Assembly (NCBI RefSeq): GCF_002893625.1
Contig: NZ_PKMZ01000004.1
Span: 186,001 to 250,000 of the forward strand
Source: Mangrovicella endophytica
Lineage (GTDB): Bacteria; Pseudomonadota; Alphaproteobacteria; Rhizobiales; Rhizobiaceae
Reading direction: 5' to 3'
DNA: 64,000 nt
The notes beneath the pieces are model-generated. The model was not told the origin of the DNA. It searched no databases and worked only from the letters and a program-made list of their open reading frames with translations. Positions within the stretch are counted from its first letter, which is position 1. Every line of letters begins with the position of its first letter. Made by a program: the position numbers and the translations under genes. This document shows positions 52,490 through 60,754 of the stretch, in pieces.

Positions 52490-53995
52490 TCAAGCCGGGG
52501 ACGCGGCGGCGTCGGCGATCATCAGCCCGGCCGTCGCCTTGGCCGAGCCGACGACGCCGGGCACGCCGGCGCCCGGATGCGTGCCGGCGCCGACGAGATA
52601 GAGATTGGCAATCCTGTCGTCGCGATTGTGCGGCCGGAACCAGGCGCTCTGTGTCAGCACCGGGTCGAGCGAGAAGGCCGAGCCCAGATGCGAATTCAGC
52701 TCGGTCTTGAAATCGGCCGGGGTGAAGATGCGGCTGGTGACCAGCTCGGACTTGAGGTTCGGCATGTAGCGGGCTTCGAGGTAGGAGAGGATGCGGTCGC
52801 GGTAGAGCGGCCCCTCCACCGCCCAGTCGATATCGGCATTGCCAAGATGGGGCACCGGCGCCAGCACATAGTAGCTCCCCGCCCCCGCAGGGGCGAGCGA
52901 GGGATCGGTGGCGCAGGGGCTGTGGAGGTACAGCGAAAAATCCGCCGGCAGCGAGACGCCGCGGAAAATCTCGTCGATCAGCGGACGATAGCGCGGCCCG
53001 AAGCAGACGGTGTGATGGGCCAGCTGCTCATGATGCCGGCTGAGGCCGAAATAGATCACGAAGAGCGACATGGAGAAGCGCTGGCGCTTCAGCCGCGCCG
53101 CCTCCGTCCGACCGCGATCACTGCCGCCGAGAAGATCGCCATAGGTGTGGACGACATCGGCATTGGAGGCGACGCGATCGGCCGCAAAGCGCCGCCCGTC
53201 TTTGGTGACGAAGGCGGTCGCATGCTCGCCCGCCATCTCGATCTCGGCGACTTCGGCGTTGAGGTGGACCGTGCCGCCGAGATCGGTGAAGAGCCGGACG
53301 AGGCCGCTGACGAGAGCCCCGGTGCCACCGCGCGGGAACCAGACGCCCCATTGCCGCTCCAGCGCGTGAATCAGCGCATAGATCGACGAGGTCGCGAACG
53401 GATTGCCGCCCACAAGCAGCGAATGGAAGGAGAAGGCCTGCCGCAGCTGATCATCCTCGATGAACTGGGCCACCTTGGAATAGACGCTGCGCCACGCCTG
53501 CAGGCGCGCGAGTTGCGGCCCGGCGCGGATCATGTCGCGGAAGTTCAGGAACGGCACGGCGCCGAGCTTCAGGTAGCCTTCCTCGAAGACGGCCCTGGAA
53601 TAGGCGAGGAAGCGGCGATAGCCGTCGACATCCGCCGGGCTCTTGGCGGCGATCTGCCGGTCGAGCTCGGCCTGGTTGTTGCCGTAGTCGAAGGCGTAGC
53701 CGTCCTCCCAGCACAGCCGGTAGAAGGGCGAGACCGGGAGCAGCTCGACATAGTCGGCCATGCGCCGGCCGGCGGCGGCGAAGAGTTCCTCCAGCGCCGA
53801 GGGATCGGTGATCACCGTCGGTCCGGCATCGAAGGTAAACCCCTGGTCCTCGTACACGTAAGCCCGCCCGCCGGGCTTGTCGCGCTTCTCCAGCAGCGTC
53901 GTCTGGATGCCGGCAGCCTGCAGGCGGATCGCCAGCGCCAGTCCCCCGAAGCCGGAGCCGATGACGACGGCCGTGGTGGCACGCCCCGCGCTCAC
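52490..53995 (-). CDS. crtI: Phytoene desaturase
   Basis: Flavoprotein that introduces four double bonds into phytoene to give lycopene. The 501-residue protein has the dinucleotide motif VIGSGFGGLALAIRLQAAG, then DKPGGRAYVYEDQGFTFDAGPTVI-type core (GGRAYVYEDQGFTFDAGP), and the C-terminal YLVGAGTHPGAGVPGVVGSA of bacterial CrtI. It overlaps crtY by ATGA and lies 7 bases before crtB. Confidence 0.97.
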   Translation of the reverse strand: MSAGRATTAVVIGSGFGGLALAIRLQAAGIQTTLLEKRDKPGGRAYVYEDQGFTFDAGPTVITDPSALEELFAAAGRRMADYVELLPVSPFYRLCWEDGYAFDYGNNQAELDRQIAAKSPADVDGYRRFLAYSRAVFEEGYLKLGAVPFLNFRDMIRAGPQLARLQAWRSVYSKVAQFIEDDQLRQAFSFHSLLVGGNPFATSSIYALIHALERQWGVWFPRGGTGALVSGLVRLFTDLGGTVHLNAEVAEIEMAGEHATAFVTKDGRRFAADRVASNADVVHTYGDLLGGSDRGRTEAARLKRQRFSMSLFVIYFGLSRHHEQLAHHTVCFGPRYRPLIDEIFRGVSLPADFSLYLHSPCATDPSLAPAGAGSYYVLAPVPHLGNADIDWAVEGPLYRDRILSYLEARYMPNLKSELVTSRIFTPADFKTELNSHLGSAFSLDPVLTQSAWFRPHNRDDRIANLYLVGAGTHPGAGVPGVVGSAKATAGLMIADAAASPA

Positions 53996-55167
53996 GCGAC
54001 AGCCCTCCGGAAGAAACCCGCGCCGGCGAGAACCCTGACGGCCCGGCCGACCGGCACCGGCGGCTTGCCGCTGAGGATGCGCAGCTTGTCGGACAGGCGC
54101 AGGCGCCCGGCATAGAAGCGGGCGATCAGGCCGTCCGGCAGGCGGTGGAAGTGCTCGAGGATCCGGTAGCGCTCGGCCGGCTCGCCGGCGAGAAAGAGAA
54201 GCTTGTTCAGCATGCGGAAGTAGGAACGCTCCTTCCAGGTCGCGATCGAATGGTCGCGGATCGTCGTGAAGACGGATGGCGACGCGATGTCGGGCAAGGC
54301 GGCAATGCAGTCGGCGAGCCGCACGGCGTCGGGCAGCGAATAGCCGGTGGTCGGGTGGAACAGTGCGGCGGCCAGCCCGCTCGACGGCTGCCCCTGCTTC
54401 TCCTCCCAGAATGCCTGGATGTCGCCGCCAAGTGCGATCGGCAGGACGCCGTGCTCTTCTCGCTCGACGGCCTTCATCTGCCAGCCGTGGGAAGCAAGAT
54501 AGGCGTCGATCGACGTGCGGAGACGATCCGGATCAAGGTCCGGCCCGTCGGCATAGTAGGTGTCCTCGACCAAGAGGCGGGTCGTCGACAGCGGCAGCAC
54601 GTAGACGAAGCGATAACCGTCCCTCTGCGGCACGGTCGCGTCCATGATGATCGGGCGGACGAGCCTGTGTGGTGCGGCGAGTTCCGCCTCCTGCCCCAGG
54701 AACTTTTGGAAGCCGAGTTGCAGATGCGGCGTCGGTGTAAAGCCGCGGCCATCGATGACGCACGCGGCCCGGATCGTCCGGCCATCCGCCAGAACCACCG
54801 TGTTGGCCGTCAGATGCTCTACGGCAAAGCCCGTCTCGATGGCATCGCCGAGCGTCGCCGAGAGCACCTGCCGGAACCGCTCCGACGTGACGCTCTGGTA
54901 GCCGGTGCCGATCACGCGGCGGCGGGCGGGGAAGCGCACCTCGTAGTCCGACCAGCGATGGCAGACAAAGGGCTCCAGCCACGCCGCCGTTTCCGCCGAG
55001 ATGTCGCCGGCATGGAAGGACCAGGTGTGGTTTCCGCCGATGGCGCCGGCCTCGAAGATGCGGACCAAAAGCTCCGGACGCCTCTGCCGCAGCCGCCAGG
55101 CAATGAGGCCGTTGGCAAGGCCGCCGCCCACGAGGGCGATGTCGCAATCCCGATCGGGCATTGTCAT
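53992..55167 (-). CDS. crtY: Lycopene beta-cyclase
   Basis: Closes both ends of lycopene to form beta-carotene, without net redox. The 391-residue CrtY-type flavoprotein has the N-terminal nucleotide motif IALVGGGLANGLIAWRL, FHAGDISAETAAWLEPFV, and FVYVLPLSTTRLLVEDTYY, which characterise the family. Both ends of the gene overlap neighbours by ATGA, so crtX, crtY and crtI are translationally linked. Confidence 0.96.
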   Translation of the reverse strand: MTMPDRDCDIALVGGGLANGLIAWRLRQRRPELLVRIFEAGAIGGNHTWSFHAGDISAETAAWLEPFVCHRWSDYEVRFPARRRVIGTGYQSVTSERFRQVLSATLGDAIETGFAVEHLTANTVVLADGRTIRAACVIDGRGFTPTPHLQLGFQKFLGQEAELAAPHRLVRPIIMDATVPQRDGYRFVYVLPLSTTRLLVEDTYYADGPDLDPDRLRTSIDAYLASHGWQMKAVEREEHGVLPIALGGDIQAFWEEKQGQPSSGLAAALFHPTTGYSLPDAVRLADCIAALPDIASPSVFTTIRDHSIATWKERSYFRMLNKLLFLAGEPAERYRILEHFHRLPDGLIARFYAGRLRLSDKLRILSGKPPVPVGRAVRVLAGAGFFRRAVA

Positions 55168-56444
55168 CGCCGCGCCGACGCGATGTCGCCGCTCGCCTTC
55201 TCGATGATGTCAGCCGCCAAGGACGCCCCGCCCGATGCCCGAATGTCGAGGCCGATCGCGCGGGCCCTGTTTCTGTAGTTAGGCCGCGCCAGCAGCCGCT
55301 CAAGGGAGGCGCGCAGCTTGGCCGCAGTCAGGAACCGTCGCGACAGCCGCTCGCCGACGCCATGATGCACGATCCGCGCGGCGATGCCGGGCTGATCGAA
55401 GGCGATCGGGATCGCCAGCAGCGGCACGCCGGCCTCCAGCGAGTCCATGACCGTATTCAGCCCGGCATGGGTCACGCAGACGGCGGCGCGCCGGAGCACG
55501 GCCTGCTGGGGCGCGAAATCGGTGACGACGTCGGCATCGATCGACGCGGCCTCGCTCGCATCGAGGCGCCCGCAATGGGCAACGAGGCACTGCGCGCCGA
55601 GATCGCGGCAGGCCTTGGCAACCGAGCGGAAGATGTCGACGCGGTGCCCCTGCAGCGTGCCCAGCGAGGCGAACACCAGCGGGCGCTCTGGATCGAGCGC
55701 AAACGGCAGGTCTGTCGCAACCTCTGTCTGGAGACGTATGGGACCGACGGCTTGGAAGCGTGGCTCCGGCGGACGCGGAAAGTCGAAGCTGGGAACGGTC
55801 TGCGCAATGGTCGCAGATGGCGACAGGCAGTCCGCCAGCGTCTCGCGCGGCGAGATGCCGGAACGCTCCGACCAGCGTCGCAGAGTCTGCCGCTGGCGCG
55901 TCAGCAGCAGGCGCGCCACCTGCTCACCGCCGCGATTGCGCTTCAGCCCCTTCTCGCTGGGATCATAGGGCCAGGGCAGAAAGGGCAGCGGGATCGCCGG
56001 ATCGGGATCGATTGGCAGGGCGGCCGCGATGGAGACGAAGGGCAGGCCGAGATGCGCCGCTAGGAGACCTGAGGCCGGCTCCATCTGGTCGCCGATGATC
56101 ATCTCCGCACCGATCGCACCCAGTACGTCGGGGCCGCCGTCACAGAGCTCGTCGGTCAGCGCGGCCGTGTCGGCAACGGTGCGCAGAATGCCGAAGAGCC
56201 CGTTCGGCCGCGCCGCCCGCTCGATCACCGCATCAAGATGCGCTCGGGCCGGATCACCTTGAGCCTCTCGGCCTCCGCCAGACCAAACTGTGGCGGCGGG
56301 AAAACCGGGGCCGACCATCGAGTCCGCACCGGCATTCAGAACGAAGGTGGCGCGGTGCCCCCGTCCCGTCAGTTCGGCGGCAAGCGCCTCGAACACCCGG
56401 ATATGGCTGAAGAAGGGAGGGCATATCAGGGCGAAATGGACCAT
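55164..56444 (-). CDS. crtX: Zeaxanthin glucosyltransferase
   Basis: Attaches UDP-glucose-derived glucose to the hydroxyl groups of zeaxanthin, making the more polar (di)glucoside. The 426-residue GT1-family enzyme has an N-terminal HFALICPPFFSHIRVFEALA lobe and the C-terminal nucleotide-binding signature VTHAGLNTVMDSLEAGVPLL with FDQPGIAARI. It heads the crt operon. The cluster therefore predicts zeaxanthin glucosides as the pigment. Confidence 0.92.
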   Translation of the reverse strand: MVHFALICPPFFSHIRVFEALAAELTGRGHRATFVLNAGADSMVGPGFPAATVWSGGGREAQGDPARAHLDAVIERAARPNGLFGILRTVADTAALTDELCDGGPDVLGAIGAEMIIGDQMEPASGLLAAHLGLPFVSIAAALPIDPDPAIPLPFLPWPYDPSEKGLKRNRGGEQVARLLLTRQRQTLRRWSERSGISPRETLADCLSPSATIAQTVPSFDFPRPPEPRFQAVGPIRLQTEVATDLPFALDPERPLVFASLGTLQGHRVDIFRSVAKACRDLGAQCLVAHCGRLDASEAASIDADVVTDFAPQQAVLRRAAVCVTHAGLNTVMDSLEAGVPLLAIPIAFDQPGIAARIVHHGVGERLSRRFLTAAKLRASLERLLARPNYRNRARAIGLDIRASGGASLAADIIEKASGDIASARR

Positions 56445-56561
56445 CGTGCCGTGACAATAGCGCAGCCAACCGGCGCCCGCATCGATTCCGTAGCCGCAGG
56501 CGGCCGTGTCGGGTCTGTTGCTGTGCGCAACCCGATAGGCCGCGGCGCCGTTCCGTGGGCG

Positions 56562-57143
56562 ATGTCGGATATCCTCCAGCCCAAGCCGCAGGACAGGTCG
56601 AGCCCGTTCCCGATGAATGTGCGCGGGCGGCTCTGGGCCGGGCTCGGCATGATCGCGGTGACGCTCGCCCTGCTGGCCGCGATTGGCCGGCCAGTCACCT
56701 GCCCCTGCGGCATTGTGCGCCTATGGCAGACCGGCGCCAATCCGGCGGAGAATTCACAGCAGTTTGCCGACTGGTATTCGCTGCTGCACATCGCCTTCGG
56801 CATCGGCCTTGCCGCCTTCGTGCGCTGGATGCGACCCGCATGGTCGCTTGGCGCCATGTTCCTCTGCGTGATCTTCGGCCACTCGATCTGGGAGGCGATG
56901 GAAAACACGCCGGCCATCGTGGCGCTGTTCTCCAGCAGCCCCAATGCCGAGCACTATGCCGGCGACAGCCTCCTCAACTCGCTCGGCGACACGCTGTTTG
57001 CGCTCGGCGGCGCAGCGACCTTCCCGCGGCTTTCCCGCACTGGTCTGATCATCATCCTCGCCGCGATCGAGACCGCGGTGACGCTCGGCGTCGGCGACGG
57101 CTTCATCGTGGGAACGCTGCGGCTGCTCGGCGTCGACATCTAA
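56562..57143 (+). CDS. DUF2585 (UPF0314) membrane protein
   Basis: A 193-residue protein with about four membrane helices, recognised as the DUF2585 family common in Rhizobiales; its function is not known. Family-like segments are CPCGIVRLWQTG, NSQQFADWYSLLHIAFG, GHSIWEAMENTP and LNSLGDTLFALGGAA. The ATG at 56562 gives the normal family length; the open frame from 56238 overlaps the divergent crtX gene. It lies opposite crtX across 117 bp, where other clusters place crtE, but shows no prenyl-synthase motif. Confidence 0.85.
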   Translation: MSDILQPKPQDRSSPFPMNVRGRLWAGLGMIAVTLALLAAIGRPVTCPCGIVRLWQTGANPAENSQQFADWYSLLHIAFGIGLAAFVRWMRPAWSLGAMFLCVIFGHSIWEAMENTPAIVALFSSSPNAEHYAGDSLLNSLGDTLFALGGAATFPRLSRTGLIIILAAIETAVTLGVGDGFIVGTLRLLGVDI

Positions 57144-57176
57144 GCTGCACCGCCCTGCCGCCCGCTGAGACCGAAA

Positions 57177-58703
57177 TCAGCTGAGCCCGGCAAGGCGCGC
57201 AGCGCGACGGGCCCGCGCCTCGTCGAGCGCGGTCGGCTTGGCCGCCGCGGCTTGTTGCACCGCTCCCGTGCGCCAACCAGTGCCGGCGATGGTGACGACG
57301 CGGTTGCCGCGGAAATCCATGTCGGCGGTGATGAAGCCGCGATCCGTCATGAAGGAGAGGAGGAAGCGGCCGCGCGAGGGCGAGTGGCTGCCATAGGCGC
57401 GCGCCAGCGCCTCGTCGGGCGGGCACGGCGCGCTGTCGCGCGCCGCCCGTGCCAGCATGAGATAGACGCCCTGCATCTCCTCCGGCAGCGCTTCGGAGCG
57501 CGCCACCACCTCAGCCCACTCCTCATCCTCGGCATCCGCGGAGATGCCGGCACGCGCCAGCGACAGGCGCCGGCGGAAGGCCGCCATGTCCGTGTCGGCG
57601 CCGCGCAGCCGCTTCAGGCGGCAATGGGTGAGGAAGTCCTGGTAGAGGATCGGCACCGGACGATAGGCGGCCTCCGGGTCCTCCAGCATCTCGGCGAAGA
57701 TCGCGTCGATCAGGCCCGCGCGCTCTTCCGGTGAACGGCTGTCGTCGTCGGCGGGCTCGGCGGAGGCAGCGGGGGCCGAGACCCGCTCCATCAGCTCGCG
57801 CATCGGCACCGGCGCGGAGCGGACCGGCATCGGCAACTCGGCCGGCTCGTCGGCACCGGCAGTGAAGATGAGCTCGGCCAGCGCCTCGCGGCCATGTTCC
57901 GGCAGCGGCAGCAGCGAAGGGCGACCGCTGCGCCCGGCCGTCTCGACCGTGCCGATCTTCACCTGCGTCGGCCGGCTGTAGAGCGCCGGTCCCAGCGCCA
58001 CGAAGTTACCCGTCTCCAGATCGCGGAAACGCTCGGCGGCGCGTCGGTCCATGCCGAGAAGGTCGGCGGCGCGCTGCATGTCGATATCGAGGAAGGTGCG
58101 GCCCATCAGGAAGTTCGAGGCTTCGGCCGCGACGTTCTTGGCGAGCTTGGCGAGCCGCTGCGTCGCGATGATGCCGGCAAGCCCGCGCTTGCGGCCGCGG
58201 CACATCAGGTTTGTCATGGCGCCGAGCGAGGCGCGCCGCGCCTCGTCGGAATGCTCGCCCGCCATGGCCGGGGCGAAGAGATGCGCCTCGTCGACGGCGA
58301 TCAGCATCGGATACCAGGCGCTGCGATCGGCATCGAAGAGCCCGTTCAGGAAGGCGGCCGAGCAGTGCATCTGCACCTCGGCGTCGAGCCCTTCCAGATC
58401 GAGCACGACGGAGGCGCGATGCTGGCGGATGCGCATGGCGATGCGGGTCAGCTCCGCCGGCGTCCGGTTGGCGTCGACGATGACATGGCCGTAGCGCTCT
58501 GCGAAGCCGACGAAGTCGCCCTCGGGATCGATGATCGCCTGCTGCACCCATTCGGCGCTGCGCTCGAGAAGCCGGCGCAGGAGATGCGACTTGCCGGATC
58601 CGGAATTGCCCTGGACCAGCAGGCGGGTCGAGAGAAGCTCTTCCAGATCGAGTTCCGCCGGCTCGCCGCTGGCGGTCGTGCCGAGATCGACGGCAACCTT
58701 CAT
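57177..58703 (-). CDS. HerA/FtsK-like ATP-binding protein
   Basis: This 508-residue P-loop ATPase has Walker A VQGNSGSGKSHLLRR near residue 30 and Walker B MLIAVDEAHLFAP near residue 155, followed by IATQRLAKLAKN, the sensor region typical of HerA/DUF87-type hexameric helicases. The C-terminal third holds a separate helical domain with no recognised match. HerA works with the nuclease NurA in archaea, but no nurA is nearby, so the process is unknown. The ATG at 58703 has AAGGG upstream; the frame is open to 58739. Converges on the DUF2585 gene. Confidence 0.75.
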   Translation of the reverse strand: MKVAVDLGTTASGEPAELDLEELLSTRLLVQGNSGSGKSHLLRRLLERSAEWVQQAIIDPEGDFVGFAERYGHVIVDANRTPAELTRIAMRIRQHRASVVLDLEGLDAEVQMHCSAAFLNGLFDADRSAWYPMLIAVDEAHLFAPAMAGEHSDEARRASLGAMTNLMCRGRKRGLAGIIATQRLAKLAKNVAAEASNFLMGRTFLDIDMQRAADLLGMDRRAAERFRDLETGNFVALGPALYSRPTQVKIGTVETAGRSGRPSLLPLPEHGREALAELIFTAGADEPAELPMPVRSAPVPMRELMERVSAPAASAEPADDDSRSPEERAGLIDAIFAEMLEDPEAAYRPVPILYQDFLTHCRLKRLRGADTDMAAFRRRLSLARAGISADAEDEEWAEVVARSEALPEEMQGVYLMLARAARDSAPCPPDEALARAYGSHSPSRGRFLLSFMTDRGFITADMDFRGNRVVTIAGTGWRTGAVQQAAAAKPTALDEARARRAARLAGLS

Positions 58704-58850
58704 CGCATGCCCTTCGGATGTCTGTGCTGGGGCTGCCACGGCAGCGTCCGGCCGCTCAGTTGGAGCGGTCGGAGGATCGCCTTCGATCTAGCACGGGAGC
58801 GGGTCCGGGAGTCGGAGCTATGGGCTGCCTGTCCACAGAATCGGAAAAGG

Positions 58851-59159
58851 TCAGGCGGCCGTCAGCGTCGGGATGCCGCTGACGTCGATGTCGCGCTCGG
58901 CATGCCAGGTGCCATATTCCGTCTGCATGCGCAGCCACACGCCCGGACCGTTTCCCAGGAGCTTGCCGACCCTCGCGGCGATCTCAGGAGTGATGGGCCG
59001 GCGCTCCATCAGGACATCGGCGAATACTGGCGTCTCAATCCGCAGCAGATGCGCGAGCTCATCCTTCGACTTGCGGAGGCTCGGCAGCACATCCTCGCGA
59101 AGGATCTCGCCGGGGTGCGTGGGACAGCGGTTCGGATCACGAAAAGCCTGGTTCGCCAC
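58851..59159 (-). CDS. higA: HigA-type antitoxin (XRE family), apparently orphan
   Basis: This 102-residue DNA-binding protein of the HigA/VapI group has CPTHPGEILREDVLPSL, a helix-turn-helix with RITPEIAARVGKLLGNGP-type segment (RRPITPEIAARVGKLLG), and the usual LRMQTEYGTWHAER tail. It normally follows a HigB nuclease gene, but upstream there is only the stop-interrupted small gene at 59166-59366. It starts with GTG at 59159. It may act as an orphan regulator. Confidence 0.85.
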   Translation of the reverse strand: MANQAFRDPNRCPTHPGEILREDVLPSLRKSKDELAHLLRIETPVFADVLMERRPITPEIAARVGKLLGNGPGVWLRMQTEYGTWHAERDIDVSGIPTLTAA

Positions 59160-59165
59160 GACTTA

Positions 59166-59366
59166 TCAGACCACCATCGTCAGGCACTTGTGATGGTCGT
59201 CGAGCGCCGCTTCGGCGAAGGTATCCAACCGCCCAGAGAGGGTGTCCGCTTCGATGGCTTCGTCGAACTTCTCGGCATCGAAGCGGGTAAACCACTCGCG
59301 AAATCAGGCGAGTTCGTTCGCATCGAGATCTTTGACCTCGTTCTCGAGCTTCTCCAGCCGCGTCAT
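59166..59366 (-). pseudogene. Small antitoxin-like gene broken by an in-frame stop
   Basis: From an ATG at 59366 with a good GGAGG 6 bases ahead, codons read MTRLEKLENEVKDLDANELA, then TGA (59304-59306), then FREWFTRFDAEKFDEAIEAD and LSGRLDTFAEAALDD to a stop at 59166. This matches a small acidic antitoxin-like family of rhizobia (L..EL..FR.WF.EFDA..WD..IE.D...GKLD.LA.EAL). The TGA replaces what is often an Arg codon, so a C-to-T change is likely. The tail after LDD also departs from the family. Confidence 0.65.
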
Positions 59367-59406
59367 ATCGACCTCCATCTGGCCCGGTGCGACTCAGCAC
59401 CTTTGA

Positions 59407-59682
59407 TCAGGCAGATTCTTTGGCGATGGCCGCCTTCAGCGTCTCGTTGATGCGGGTTTGCCAGCCCTCGCCACTCTTTCGAAAGTGCATGATGATCTCA
59501 GCGTCCAGCCTAAGCGTCACCGCCTGTTTCGGTGGTTTCCGTCCAGGTCCGCGCTGGCCTGGGAGACGCTTGACCACGCCGGCTTCATGCAGCGTCGCAT
59601 CCTCAAACCATTGGTCAGTCAGCTCCGGAGCATCGTCAGGGTCGGTCCAGATGGAACTTGAATCGAGCTTGTTCGCGCTCAT
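59407..59682 (-). CDS. brnA: BrnA antitoxin
   Basis: Antitoxin of the BrnT/BrnA type II system. The 91-residue protein has an acidic toxin-binding N-terminus (WTDPDDAPELTDQWFEDA) and a ribbon-helix-helix DNA-binding C-terminus (QAVTLRLDAEIIMHFRKSG, GWQTRINETLK). It neutralises BrnT and represses the operon. The ATG at 59682 lies 47 bases inside brnT behind AGGAAGG, the normal overlap. Confidence 0.93.
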   Translation of the reverse strand: MSANKLDSSSIWTDPDDAPELTDQWFEDATLHEAGVVKRLPGQRGPGRKPPKQAVTLRLDAEIIMHFRKSGEGWQTRINETLKAAIAKESA

Positions 59683-59917
59683 TGGCCTTCCTCATCGAAA
59701 TGATGTGCCGCGTGCCGTCACGTCGGGTCCAGACAAGCACGACCATTCGCCCATCAAGCGTCCCGACGGTGATGACCCGCTCCTCACCATAATCCTTACG
59801 ATCATCGATCCGATCGAAGGTGATGCCCGCAAAGACACGTTCTGCATCGCGGAAATCGAGCCCCCGTTCGACGAGAGTCCACTCCTGCTTCGCGGGATCA
59901 TAGGTGATGCCCAGCAT
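59636..59917 (-). CDS. brnT: BrnT ribonuclease toxin
   Basis: RelE-fold ribonuclease that halts translation when free of BrnA. The 93-residue protein has ITYDPAKQEWTLVERGLDF, DRIDDRKDYGEERVITVG and LVWTRRDGTRHIISMRKAN, the family core including the RRIISxRKA-type region. It is first in the operon and overlaps brnA. The locus is slightly AT-richer than its surroundings, as expected for a mobile module. Confidence 0.93.
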   Translation of the reverse strand: MLGITYDPAKQEWTLVERGLDFRDAERVFAGITFDRIDDRKDYGEERVITVGTLDGRMVVLVWTRRDGTRHIISMRKANEREQARFKFHLDRP

Positions 59918-59971
59918 CTATATGTAGCTACACAAAGCTCTCAAGCAAGTCGTACCGGTATTCCATCGCGC

Positions 59972-60664
59972 CTACTCCCCCAACCAGCTCTCGTAATCCG
60001 ACACCAGGAGGTGCAGCGGTGCCTCGTCCTCCTCGATCGCGGCAAAGCGGCCAATCGGATCGCGAAAGACGTTGTCGGTGAGGTCATCGTTGACGGTCGA
60101 AACCTCGCCGACGAAGACGTCACCGCCCTCGCCCCAGAAGGCGTGCCAGTGGATGCCGGGCAGCAGCGTCACGCTCTCGCCGGGCGCCAGACGCAGGATG
60201 TCGCCGCCGTTCATCCGCCGTGTCAGTCCGTCCGTGACGACCTCGACCGGCAGGCTCTCGTCGAGCGAGCCGTCGGGTGCTGCCGTGTAGAGCTCGATCG
60301 CCAGCGTCGCGCCGCCGCGATTGATGATGTCCTCGGCCTTCAGGTCGTGCCGGTGCATCGGCGACAGCTGGTCTTGCCGCGAGATCATGATCTTCTCGGC
60401 ATAGAGCATGCCGCGGCCGGCCTTCAGGTCGGCATTGTCGCCATTGCGCGCCGTGAAGAGGAAGAGGCCGAGCCTGTCGAAATCGCCCTGGCCGTAATCG
60501 GTGATGTCCCAGCCGAGACGCCGGTCGAGGATGGTGCCGATCTCGCTTCGACGTGCCTTCATCTCCGCTGGCGACCAGTAGGCGAAGGGCGGCAGGATGG
60601 TGCCGAAGGAGCGGATGAAGTCGTCCGACTCCCGCAGGATCTGGTTGACGCGCGAGCGCTTCAT
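59972..60664 (-). CDS. D-lyxose isomerase (cupin family)
   Basis: Converts D-lyxose to D-xylulose (some homologues also act on D-mannose). The 230-residue protein is a metal-dependent cupin: YAEKIMISRQDQLSPMHRHDLKAEDIINRGGA and LLPGIHWHAFWGEGGDVFVGEVSTVNDD hold the expected His and Glu ligands (written here as key segments MHRHDLKAED and GIHWHAFWG). GGAGG precedes the ATG by 7 bases. It lies 90 bases after glycerate kinase on the same strand, with no pentose transporter nearby. Confidence 0.82.
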   Translation of the reverse strand: MKRSRVNQILRESDDFIRSFGTILPPFAYWSPAEMKARRSEIGTILDRRLGWDITDYGQGDFDRLGLFLFTARNGDNADLKAGRGMLYAEKIMISRQDQLSPMHRHDLKAEDIINRGGATLAIELYTAAPDGSLDESLPVEVVTDGLTRRMNGGDILRLAPGESVTLLPGIHWHAFWGEGGDVFVGEVSTVNDDLTDNVFRDPIGRFAAIEEDEAPLHLLVSDYESWLGE

Positions 60665-60754
60665 GAAAGGTCCTCCCCTATTACCAAGATGGCATTGGCC
60701 GGTCGGTCGGCCCCAATCGGTGCAGTCGCTTTTCCCCTCCCGAGCCCGTTGGGC

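Noticed and set aside
56562-57143. DUF2585 gene as a possible crtE
   Set aside because: It has no Asp-rich prenyl-diphosphate motifs and is a small membrane protein; only its position suggested crtE.
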